Below are positions 23,695-35,500 of a stretch of 64,000 bases of DNA, in pieces. The stretch's first letter is position 1; every line of letters starts with the position of its first letter. The notes beneath the pieces are model-generated. The model searched no databases and was not told where the DNA came from. It saw only the letters and a program-made list of their open reading frames with translations. Location of the stretch: NCBI GenBank assembly GCA_001792895.1, contig MARA01000003.1:868001-932000 (forward strand), read 5' to 3'. Position numbers and translations under genes: made by a program. The DNA is from Lentinus brumalis. Taxonomy: Eukaryota; Basidiomycota; Agaricomycetes; Polyporales; Polyporaceae.

Positions 23695-23996
23695 TGAGTC
23701 TGCATTTCTCTATCGACGTGAGCCTTCCGTACGTCGGTTACTGCGCGACCACAGCCGCGCCCAATTTGGTCTGTGCACAGGTTCGCATGAGTCTGGGCAG
23801 TCGACTGTCCAATCGCTCAACTCGCGCAGCGTCTACTGCTGAGGTGCGTCCAATGGCCAAAAAGCTCACATCTCAGCCCTGAATCCTCTGCCAATTCGCG
23901 CAATTATCCTATCAATACCCCTCACATCTTGGCGTCAATGGCCGCCCTCACATAAATTCGACGTCGCGACATGGAGAGGTGTTCTGCTTCCCGTCA

Positions 23997-26900
23997 ATGT
24001 CTCCTTCACCTGCTACGTTCGACTTCGAAGCCCAAGTGACGAAGCTTACTCGCCTCCCTCGACATGTAACCATCGAGCAACAGGGGAACTCACCGTCGCG
24101 CCACCCCAGCATCGAGACTGCTGCCCGCTTCCCATCCGAGTTCCGTACGCTCAGCATCCATGTCGAGACCCGTACATCGCCGGTGGATGGCGACGCTGTT
24201 GTTCCTCGCAAGACCACTGTGAAGGGTATGTGGCGTCGCTGTTCTCGTCATATACAATACCAATTTCGGCGCCACAGAACTGGTCGAGCTCGACTGGCAT
24301 ATCATCACTGTCGACGAAGCTCTTCAACGCCTCACCGTGTCTCCACAGACTGGCCTTGATACCACTCAAGCCCGGCGCCGGCTTCAGACATACGGCAAGA
24401 ATGCTATCTCGCCTCCTAAGAGCAATATGCTCAGGAAGGTCCTTGAGTGGCTTCTTGGAGGCTTCGGGAGCCTCTTGCTCGCCGCCAGTATTGTATGCTT
24501 CGTGGCTTGGTACGTATGCTCAACTTCGTACCACCACATACCTCTCACGACCGGCTCGCTCGTACACGATAGGAAGCCACTCGGAGAACCGAATCCGCAG
24601 GCTTCGAATTTGGCGTTGGCGGTGGTGCTCCTGATCGTTCTATTCTTGCAGGCAGCCTTCAACGCATGGCAGGACTTCTCGACTTCGAGGGTCATGTCGT
24701 CCATCAAGGGCATGCTCCCGTCCGATGTGCTGGTGTTGAGAGAAGGGAATCAAGTCTCACTGCCGGCATCTGAACTGGTCAACGGCGACTTGATCTACGT
24801 CGGCTTGGGAGAAAAGGTCCCTGCGGATCTGCGACTCATTGAAGTCAGTGGCGACCTTCGATTCGACCGCAGTATCCTCACTGGGGAGGTGAGCAGCTTC
24901 CCGTTGACCCTTCTGACACGTCTGACATCTCACCATACCCAGAGCGAGCCTATTGCGGGTAGGGTCGATATGACGGACAAGAACTTCCTGGAGGTTGGCA
25001 GAACTCCGGCATGGCTTGCGGTCACCCGCTTATTATGCGTTGCAGAGCAAGAACATCGCCTTGCAAGGCACGCATTGTGTGAGCGGCTCGGGCATGGGTC
25101 TCGTTATTCAGACGGGAGACAGCACGGTCTTGTAAGCACAACCAATACATTCTCTTGTCGTTGGTCGTAACTGTCTCTTACAGTGGACGTATCGCGAAGC
25201 TCTCGTCAATGGAGGCTACCCGGATGACAACTCTGCAACGAGAGATTCTACACTTCGTCCTTATCATCGCAAGTCTCGCCACTGCCGTCGCTGTCTTGAT
25301 CGTCATCCTATGGGCCGCATGGTAAGTCGGTCATTGCGGCTATGGCCTGCGCGTGAGGTCGAATAACATCACTATGTAGGCTACGTCGATCATACCCGTC
25401 ATACATCAACGTGCCGGGATTGCTCATCGATATCGTATCGGTCATGGGTGAGTATCAGCAGTTCGCGGCGCCGAGTTCAACACTTACCAACATCTATGCC
25501 AGTCGCATTCATCCCGGAAGGGCTGTAAGTACCCGCGTTCAGTGTCAGATACCCTTACTTACGATTAGCACGAAGGCCTGTCGCAGTTACCCTATCGCTC
25601 GCGAAAGTTGCGCATACGCTCAGCAAGCACAAGGTCCTCTGCAAGTACGTGCTCACGGGACTCTTTCTTCTGCAGCCCCCTCACAACCGCGTAGGTCACT
25701 CTCAATCGTTGAGACGCTGGGCTCCGTGAATGTCCTATGCTCTGTAGGTTTCCCCTGTGGATCGGCCTGTTCAGTGCTCATCACCTATATTGTATCTAGG
25801 ACAAGACTGGGACCCTCACCCAGAACAAGATGCATGTCGTCAACGTCGCCGTTGACGATATGGTCTTCGAGTCCTCAGCATTCGACTCAGTGCTCACGGA
25901 TGCCACGCCGGAAGTTGCCTCGAATCTTGTCCAATTGGTTGCCGTCGGAGGGCTTTGCAATGCCGCAGTCTTCGGGGCAGAACAGGAAGACGGATCGGAA
26001 CGGTCAATTGCGGGAGACGCGACAGGTATGTCGGCATCTGCACCGCGCTTTCCCGACCCGAAGTAAGTGGTCTTGACCCGGTTTGTAGATTCCGCTATCT
26101 TGAGGTTCTCGGATCGCGTGTTCTCGGCAGAATCAATACGAACTCACTGGCAAGAGGTATTCAAGATCAACTTCAACTCCAAGGTGCGCTGCCATGATAC
26201 TTCTCTAAGCAGTTGCGCCAACCTGATGATGGGGTAGACCAAATACATGCTCAAGCTGTGCAGAACTGTAGCTTCCAAGCCCAATGCACCTATCGCTCCT
26301 TGGGACAACTTTGCGCCCTCGGATTACTTGCTAGTTGTGAAGGGCGCACCGGAAGTCCTCATGCCTCGCTGCAAGTTCGTTATCGATCCTTCCGGTGGCG
26401 GTCCTATCCGCCTCACACCCATCGTGCTTGAGCGGATCTCTGCAATACAGGAGCGATGGGCGCGAGACGGTCAGAGGGTGCTCCTTCTGGCGCGGCGGGT
26501 CGTCCGCGGGGACGAGTTGCCGAAGGGATACGATCCTCAAGGGGAAGAGTTTGCTGATCTGATCGAGCAGCTGCGGGACAACCTCATCATCGTGGGCCTC
26601 GTTGGGCTCATGGATCCGCTGAAGCCGAGCATTCCCCACGTAGTGAAGACATGTAGGAGCGCTGGCATCCGTTTCTTCGTGGTGACTGGTATGTCGTGAC
26701 CTTAATGCTTGTGCTACTCTCATGTGTCTACGACAGGAGACCATCCGACCACCTCTGTTGCGATCGCCGCGCAAGCCGGCATCATCACGAACGTCGACCG
26801 TATACATCGCTTCACGGACCTTGAGTCAAAGGAAGAGCTAGCGTCCAAGGACGTAGAGGACTGCCGAAGGCAGAGCCTCGTGCTGACCGGCTCTGAGCTC

Positions 26901-28398
26901 GATCGTCTGAACCCGGTTCAAGTCGAACGACTGTGCAAGTACGAGGAGATTGTGTTCGCTCGCACTACGCCGGAGCAGAAACTTCGCATCGTACATGAGT
27001 TCAAGCGGAGACAGTGCGTCGTGGCCATGACTGGCGATGGCGTTAACGATGCCCCATCGTTGAAGGCGGCTGACTGTAAGTGGCTCCGCACTGCTGCCTT
27101 TGCGACGCGGGATGGTTCTGATCCCTAGACAGGTGGTATCGCAATGGGAGATGGATCTGATGTGGCCCGAGAAGCGGCAGACATGGTACTCATGGACGAC
27201 TTCTCTGCAATTGTCGTCGCGTTGGAATACGGTGAGTACATCAAACGGGTGTATCTCGTGTTGGCTTGACCAGATACCCTAGGACGGCTCGTGTTCGACA
27301 ACTTGAAGAAGACGGTGCTCTACTTGCTGCCTGCCGGCAGGTAATGCTGATTCCACGACTTCGAGCGGCAGTGTCCGGATCGCTGAACCATGAAGTAGTT
27401 TCTCAGAGCTCATGCCTGTTCTTCTGAATGTTTTAATCGGCGTTCCGCAAATGCTCAGCAATATCCAGTGCGTGTCTTACCGTTATGCAACGATTCCAGC
27501 TCATCTCCGTTGCAGGATGATCCTGATATGCGTCGCTGTATGTACACGCGCCGTTTACACGGGGAGAACGACCTGCTCACTATGGCACAGACGGACGTCC
27601 TCCCGGCTCTGAGCCTTTGTCTAGAAAAGCCGGAGAGCGGCCTCTTGGAACGTCCACCCCGCAATGTGAAGACGGAAAGACTGGCAGACTGGAAGTTGCT
27701 CTTGCAAGCCTATGGGTTCCTAGGCGTGCTGGAGTCGCTTTCCGCGATGTCGATGTATGTCTTCCATCCATGCAAGCTGACCCGGGGGCTAATGGCTTTA
27801 TTGTGATGTCGATGTAGGTCCTTCTGGTATTTGCAACGGAACGGTATTCCCTTCTCAAACCTGGTGCTCGGCTTCGGCAATTGGCCGGGTCTTGACAACG
27901 AACTGCTCTACAGAGCTCAGAGCGTCTACTTCTTCACACTTGTGCTCATGCAGTGGGGTAAGCACTCTATTCCTTGTTCATGTACAGAGAACAAACACGA
28001 CTTGCAGCAACTTGTTTGCAACACGCGGGCGCAAGCTTAGCATAGTCCAGCATACACCCTTCTCTAATCCGTCCACCTTCGCCGCTGCCGCGATGGCCCT
28101 GGGTATCGGTATATTCTTTCACTATGTACCATGGTTGTGAGTTTCTATATCATGCTGTGATACAACTGTACCGGCGCTGACTTATATTCCATCAGCCAAA
28201 AGGTGTTCTTGACAAGACAGATACCCGTCGAGTTCTTCTTCATCCCAGTCACATTCGGACTCGGTCTACTCCTGTGAGTGGCCATGTTCTACTCCCGCGC
28301 TTCTAAGCACTGAAATATGCTTCCCTAGCTTGGATGAGACGCGGAAGGTGATAGTGAGACAGTACCCAAGGAGTCTCCTGGCGAAGGTTTCGTGGTGA
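23997..28398 (+). CDS. P-type ATPase, type IIC (Na+/K+-ATPase alpha-like)
   Basis: This is a cation pump of about 1,060 residues in some 18 exons. It begins with an N-terminal cytosolic segment (WHIITVDEALQRL, YGKNAISPPKSN). The actuator domain ends in RFDRSILTGESEP, and M4 carries FIPEGLPVAVTLSLAKVAHT. The phosphorylation motif is CSDKTGTLTQNKM, the nucleotide region has VVKGAPEVLMPRC, and the hinge reads TGDHPTTSVAIAAQAG then MTGDGVNDAPSLKAADCGIA. Six C-terminal helices follow and it ends RKVIVRQYPRSLLAKVSW. The order and motifs fit the type IIC branch (Na,K / H,K-ATPase-like) rather than the ENA (IID) or PMA (IIIA) pumps; the transported ion is inferred only. At the exon end near 27955-27958 (GGGG) the splice phase is off by one base; a fifth G would give QWGNLLATRGRK, the family pattern. 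ATG 23997 is the first in-frame ATG. Confidence 0.88.
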
Positions 28399-28726
28399 AC
28401 ATTTGCAACCCATGATGCACATATTGAGATGTGATCGAGCGTGTTCGCGACTTTGTTAGCGTACATTGTACATCTCAGACACATCCACGCTTGTAACACC
28501 TCTGAATAAATCCCCTGCAAATATGATCGGGATTCGGAACGCGTCGCGGACCGTGGTAGCGCGTCCGTCACGTGATCGCGACGCGGTTTGGTTCGAAAGC
28601 AGTTGCCTGTTTGGACGTTGTTACGTTCGCTGCTTCCTCAACGTCCGACTCTCTGCGCTGCCTTCTTCTCGTCCTGCTTTCTCGCTTTCTCCACGCTTTC
28701 ACGATCAGCAATCTGTACAAGTACCC

Positions 28727-31700
28727 ATGGGATTCTGCAGACGATGCGGGGACATTGTAGTTGGTCCCCGATGTAAATGTGGCGGCACGTCTGTTGGTGA
28801 GTCTGAGACAATAGTCATATTACGACAACTTCTCTGAAGACAAGCGCAGCACCTGTTGTAAAGTGGAACCAGAATGATGGCCAGCAATCTCAAGACCCCT
28901 GGTCCAAGACCTACGTGACTCGCGATAAGTCTCCTTCAAAGTCTGTCCAGAGGACGTTCACCGGGCAAGATGCCAACACGAACGCTTCATCGTCTGGATC
29001 TCCAATCAAGCGCTTCCCCCGACCAACAAACCAGAAACCTATCTCCGTATCCATTGACAAGCGAGTTACCGACCATATCGTATCGTCCACATCTGTTCCC
29101 CGACCCCCCTCGCCCCTCAAGAATTCCACATCTTACGACGACGATATCATCTCTGAAGGCAACTCGGAAGAGGGTATTGTGCCCAACCTGAACGGCGGCT
29201 CCAGGCTCGCCAAAGTATATGGCTCCGTACTACAACCTAAAGAAACCCTCTCTGCCTTCATCTGCGCTTTCTGTTCTGCACCCTTCCCTCCCGATGCCAC
29301 CATTTACCCCGACCCTACGTCCATTCGTCCCGGTCTTCCGATTGAAGATGTCGGCTCCGGTACTCGGTTTCTTTGCCGCATTTGCTTCACGGCCCACGGC
29401 GGCTCCAAGGGCGACTGTCCCTCATGCGGTAAACCTGTCCTGATCCTGAAGAGCGAAGGAGGATTCGTGGAGAACAGTGGGAAAGTCTGGCACAAGCGCT
29501 GCTTCTGCTGCGAAGGCTGCTTCAAGAATATTGGCGACCACCCCATGGTCGATCTGCTGGGACGACCAAGCTGCGCGGATTGCTTCGAGACCTGTCTCAA
29601 ACGACCGTCCGGTACCACTCCTCACAAGAGTAGAGAATCAGAGCCTTACGAGGAGCGCAACAACCTTGGTGGACTGCACCGCATCGGCAAGAGTCGCGAG
29701 GGCAGTCCTTCGTTGGAGGAGCTTGGATTGAGGCTAGGGACCAAGAGTCGTGAGAGTACCCCAGTGACGGAGAGTCGGGGAGGGAGGTTTCTCAATCACG
29801 CATCCAGTCCCTCCACGGTGTCATCGTCCTCTCCGAACACTCAGAATCCTGTGTCGAAGCGCTACTCTACTCTCGCTGGAGAGGGGAGCCCGACGGCGGA
29901 GCGTCTCGCTGCGAGGGCGAGGGCGAACTCCGCCGCTAGCACAGGCTCACCGTCTGTGCGCGATGCCCTGTCCAGATATCAAAGTCAGGACCATGGAGAC
30001 GGTAGTCCTGTCTCTCGTCGGACGTTCAACAGACTACGGTCCCCAGACTTGGATGACCATGAGGGCTCTCCCATCTCTGCCAGATTGACTGGATCTGGCA
30101 GCCCTGGCTATGGCAGCCCGGTAGCGAGGCAACCTACCGCAAACGCTATCGAGGAAATGAAGCAACGATTCCTCCGACAGACTTCCCCGGGGCCTCCGTC
30201 TGCTCCTGGCCAGCCCGCCGTGTCTTCCGCGGAGAACACCCCGACCCGCCGGGAACGTCGCTCGCGGTCACGGCCGCGGTCCAGTGGCGCGGCGTCATCG
30301 TCTGCTTTTGAGGACCCTTCGTCAAGTAGTCAGGCTTACTCGTCGCCGTACACGCAGTCCCTCGGTGCGGTACGTAGGGACAATACCGGCGGCACAGACA
30401 ACGTACGGCGGAACACAACAGGCAACACCAATGTCGGACAACGCGATGCTCAAGGGGCGCCGCATACATTCGTCGCGATGTCACCGGAAACTCGAGCTAC
30501 GCCAGACGCGACATCACGGGTAATGCCAGCTTTGTTCGGAGCGACGTTACCGGAGGGACCGACTACACCCTCCGACGTGACCGTACTGGCGATGCGGAGG
30601 TTGAGTCCTTACTCGGTGCCTTCCCCAAGGTGCCTACCGGCGATCTTATCGATCTGAGCTCGGACGTGTCCGTGAGCAGTATTGCATCCCAGTCCACAGG
30701 CAACGGCCCGATGTCGCGCATTCCACGTCCGATACGTGATCTCGTCTCGTCGGAGGACGGGCGCGTTGGTCTCGGGCTCAGCCTGCGCAAGAGCATGTCC
30801 GGGACCTCTCTTGCTACGGACTACAACTCTTCGGTCCCACCCACCCCTGACCTTGCTGCCGACTTCTCTGACGCCGCAACGCAATCAAGTGGACCATCCA
30901 CCCCTCCGTCGCTGAGCCCTCCGTCCCGGCGCGGGCGTGCAGAAGCTGAGAAGATGGTCACCTCTCAGCACACAGGTAGTGGCATCAGCACAGCCAAATT
31001 GACTGCGACCACTCCGACTCCGAAGTCGCGCACACTCCCCCATGATATCTCGATTCCTGCCCCTCTGCCCTCAGATTCGCGCTGCACGAGGTGTAAACTC
31101 CCTCTGTTCAGTCGAAAGGACGGTGGCAAGTTTGTGACCGTTCCTGAGCTTCCATCGAGCAGTGGAGTTCCACCGAAGACTTATCACACTTCGTGCTTCC
31201 GATGCACAGTGTGCGATGGCCTCTTCGAGGATACGGACGGCGGACGGGCGGTGTTCGTACGAGGTCCGACTGGAGCATGTCATGTTGAGGTGCTTCCTTT
31301 TTCCTGCAGTCTTTGGTCCCCAAATACTCATATTGTCGTAGTGCGCTCCACCCGAAAAGACGGTGGTTCGTACATACCCCCTTCAGATACCCAGGTCTGC
31401 ACCAGCTTCTCAGGCACAAGCACACCCAACATCCAAGACGGCCACAGCGACGTACCATACGAGCTCGAGTCGGTATGATCCTCCGCCGAAGACCGCGCCT
31501 GCATCTCAGCAATCGTTCGTTTTCCCCCCACCACGTTTCGGCAGCTCTTCTACATGTCCTGGTTGCCACAAGTCTGTATCGCCCATGGAACGCGGTGTTG
31601 TCCCTGGTCCGCAAGGCTCGCGGTGGCACGGTGCATGTCTCATCTGTGGTGGGAAAGAGGCCAAGGGGCGTAGAAAGGAGGAAGGCAAGCCTGGATGCGG

Positions 31701-32217
31701 GAAGAAGCTCGATAGTGCTGCTAAGACAGACAAGGATGGTGGCATTTGGTGTCGAGAGTGTCTGGTTAGTAATCGCAATACCGTTTGGAGCAACTGCACG
31801 ACATGGATGCTGATGACTCCCTCGTCGCAGCTCATCATACCCCTCACTCATCGCGCCTCGCCCTCACCGACGCGCAGTACACCTCTGGTGCCGACGTACA
31901 CCGGTAACAAGAGCGTCTTGAGCGGTGTAGCGCCACAGCATACAGGGACCACGACGCTCGCTCGCCACTTCACTGGCCTCACGGGTAGCTCTGATCCTGC
32001 TCTCATGAGGCAGCTTACTGGTGGTGGTCTCAGTCCGACACGTCAGTTGACGTCCAGCCCAACCAAGATGTATGATGGCCCTCGGCCGGGAGCGTCCCGG
32101 TACCCCCGCCCGAAGTCTGCGATCGGCTATGCGGCGCGTACGAAGAGTGAAGGCGGCGAGGGTCGTGGCATGTTTTTGGTACGGCAGCTCACAGGTGGGA
32201 AGAAAGAGCATACGTGA
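28727..32217 (+). CDS. LIM-domain adaptor protein with 11-residue repeats (one-base frame break)
   Basis: Exons 28727-28796, 28850-31289, 31342-31764 and 31831-32217 encode about 1,106 residues once one base is allowed for. The N-terminus has a small zinc-binding motif (CRRCGDIVVGPRCKCGG). Three LIM or LIM-like modules follow: the first runs from RFLCRICF to RPSCADCFETC with KVWHKRCFCCEGC, the second from CTRCKLPLF through TYHTSCFRCTVC, and the third from CPGCHKSV through WHGACLICGG to IWCREC. Long Ser/Pro linkers rich in SP sites (GSPTAERL, GSPVARQP) join them. LIM proteins of this build usually act as scaffolds for Rho GTPase and actin or polarity signalling, which is inference here. Near 30454-30457 (GGGG) the frame shifts by one base inside the 11-residue repeat. 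Confidence 0.85.
30373..30607 (+). repeat. Coding tandem repeat, about seven 11-residue units in the LIM protein
   Basis: Units follow the pattern R-R-D-x-T-G-x-x-x-Y/N/F-x: RRDNTGGTDNV, RRNTTGNTNVG, then, after one base is allowed, QRDAQG plus five, RRDVTGNSSYA, RRDITGNASFV, RSDVTGGTDYT, and RRDRTGDAEVE after one spacer residue. The exact 33-bp period carries across the frame break, which supports a single missing base at 30454-30457. Confidence 0.8.
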
Positions 32218-32540
32218 TGCATGAGGTGGGATCAGGGAGGTTGCTGTCTCGGATGCTGGAAGTTATGCGGACTGTACACGACATGCTCACGGACGGACTC
32301 CGGATTGGCTCTGTTATCGACGTTTGTTCTGACTGGTGTGCTCATCGCTTTCGTTTCTGTATATACCTCACCTCCGATCCCCCACTTTACGGGGTTTGCA
32401 AATGTCGAGAAAGAGCGTGTTTTTGGAGAACGAGCGTACGCACGAAGGTGCCCCAAGGCTTCAATGTGAGTTACGTGAAGGATAAGTTCAGAAGTCCGTT
32501 CAGTTCAGGCAAGGTTCAGTGTGTGTAATGAGACCCTGAA

Positions 32541-35500
32541 GCTAGTTCGTGATAGCGCCCTTCAGCTTCAGATCCCTGCTGCTCGCGCCAACGGAGATGC
32601 CAGTCTCTCCAGTGGCGATCTTCCAGCTCTGAGATACGACGTCCCAGAAGGAGAAGTCGTAGCGGGAGAGCGAGAGGGTGACGGTCTTGGACTCGCCGGG
32701 GTTCAGCCAGACGGCATCGAAGCCCTTGAGGTTGTAGGGTGCTTGGTTTGCAGAGGCCGGCGGAGACGTGTACAGCTGCACGACCTGGGAAGTTACGTTG
32801 AGATTAGCAACGAATTCGAACGAATACATGCACGAGAGCGGCGGAACTCACTTCAGTGCCTGCCTTGGAGCCAGTGTTGGTGAGAATAAACCTCACGTTG
32901 ACGACGGGGTCGTGAAGCCAGGGGTCAAGCGAAGAACCCGGTCCGAGGGGCTGGCGTCCTCCACCGGCGGTCGAGCCGCTGATCGTCAGGTCGGAGTACG
33001 AGAACGTGGTGTAGGACAAGCCGAAGCCGAACTCGAAGCGGGGCTCGATGTTGTTCTGAGAGACGAGTCAGCTAACGCACACTTGTCGAGAACGCTTCGC
33101 GGGAAGAAGAGGGTGACTTACAGCATCGAAGTGGCGGTAGTCGATGAAGACGCCCTCAGAGTATGGGATCTGCACGACGTCGGAACCGGTGTAGGTGACA
33201 CGCGCGGAGTAGTCGGTCTCGTTCTTCGCGATGGTGAAAGGGAGCTTGCCGCTGGGACATGCCTTGTCCGTAAGTGTGAGTGACACATGAGAACAGTAAC
33301 AGTATTGCGGACCTCGGGTTGACGTCGCCGTAGAGAACGTCGGTGATCGCGTTACCTGCCTCTTGTCCGGGAAGGCCCGCCCAGATCTGCAGGATGCGGT
33401 TAACAAGCGAAGAAGGTCTCGTGTACTGCTCTAACTTACCACAGCAGTAACTGGAAGTATAGACGACCCAATCAGTAAAGCAAACGGGAAAGAAAGACAT
33501 GGCGCACCGTTGGGGTTTGCGATCCAGGCGTCCATGATAATCGGGCCGACGCTGTTCACGATAACGACCGTGTTGTTGTTCACGCTTGCGACCTTCTCAA
33601 CCATAGCATCCTATAATCATGAGGGGAAGATACACTGAGATTCCTCTCAAGTGCGAGGCTCGAAAGCAAGACGTACGCCGTTGTGCCACGCCTGCAGGTT
33701 GTTCCGGTCGCCCTGATTGCCCTCGACGGTGTACTGCGCCTCTCCGCTGTCGGCCGTGATGAATACAAGCGCGACACTCTTGCCCTTGGCTTTGCCTGCG
33801 GAGATGTCGACGTCGTCGCTCAAGGTCCAGGACGAGACAGTCGTGCCCTCGGCTTCAGCACGGGTGGTGATGGCGTCTTGGGGCTATATTCAGGAGTGTC
33901 AGATGAGGAAGACTGGGGTGGGGACTGAAGGATCCAGAACTCACTGCGACAAGGTAAGGAAAGGTGGCCGTGCTGCGACACATGACCGACCATACGTGTG
34001 AGTGGATGCTCCGAGTCACCCAACGGTCTGGCAGCACTTACCCGCTTCCCCATCCAACGGCGAGCACACCGTCATTGCAGCTGTGGTCGAGACACCTTCG
34101 GAGGGTCAGCACACAACTCGCATCTACTGATTATCACGGCTCCTCACTGGTTTGCGCCCAGGATACCAGACCGCGCGCCAGTGCCGACGATAGCCACGGT
34201 CTTCGGGGCTTTCAGGGGCAGGACGCTGCCCGAGTTCTTCAGCAGGACGGCAGAGGCAGCGCCGATCGTGCGGATGAGGCTGCATACATGTCGTTCTTCA
34301 GTACTGAGGAAGATGTTAGCGTAGTAAGATCAACTCACCTGCCGTGGTCTCCCTGGACGTCGACGTGTGCACCCAGCAGAGAGAGCCATGAGTTGAAGTT
34401 AGTTTTTGGGTAGCCCTCGTCTTGTCCTAGCATGTACCTACGGACAACCCGGAGGTCAGAGGCGCATATGAAACTGTGGCACACAACAGAAGGCGTACCA
34501 AGCAGCTAGAATGCGGGTCGCCATGTCCTGCAGGACCGTCAGAACACCATTGTGATGTAGATTGTCAGATGCTCACATCGAGGCGCTCCTGAGGGACATC
34601 TCCGTTCTTGACAGCATCGACGAGGGTGCTACCAAAGTAGCTGGAGAATATCGGTCATTTACTGATTTTGGCTCGAGATGTGAAGATTGACGATTACCTG
34701 CTGAATGAAGCAAAGAACTTGTCTCCAGGCATGGTCATCTAGTACAAGCGGCCATTGAGCGTGGCTAATTTCAAGCGACAAGACTTCTCTTACGTCCAGC
34801 CCTCCGTTTGCGGCAGGAGCGGTCGAGTGGGTCGCATACCAATCTGCAAGCTCATGTGAGACACGACAGCCAGCTATCGGCACGAGAGTCGCCTACCAGA
34901 CATCACATCTGGTGATACTCATCAGCAAAAGGCTTTGCTTCAGCGTACAGGTACTCACATCCTTGGAAGCCGAGCTCGCCCTTGAGCAGACCATTGAGAA
35001 CCTTGTCGTTCTCGCATGCAAAGGTCCCATTGACTACCGTCAAAAGATCGTCAAGCTTCGACGAGGCTGAGCAACCCTAGTCGTGACCTACTCTGATCTG
35101 TGGTAATGACCAGTTTAGCTCTCGATTCGTTACACGGTGTGTGGGACTATCACGTACTGTAACTGCACATTACGGACGCGACGTTGGCTTGTACGCTGCG
35201 CAGGAACTGGGGCGGGGAGTTCAAGCCACCGCTCGTCAGGCCCTGTATCATCCTCGTTACTCACCGGATGGAGGTAAACCTCATGCTGCGTCCTGAGCGG
35301 CCATGCATGAGATTCAAGTAGTCGCTATACCAGCGTCATGCGAGGCACTTACTTGTCGTCCACGATAGAGGAGCTACTCTCACGGAAGTGCTCTTGCTCA
35401 CTATCAGGGACCTTGAGTAGCCATCCTCCTCATGACGCGCGTACACCCTTACTTGTTGATGAGATGCTTGGCGCAAGCTTGGACACCCTGAGACTGGATG

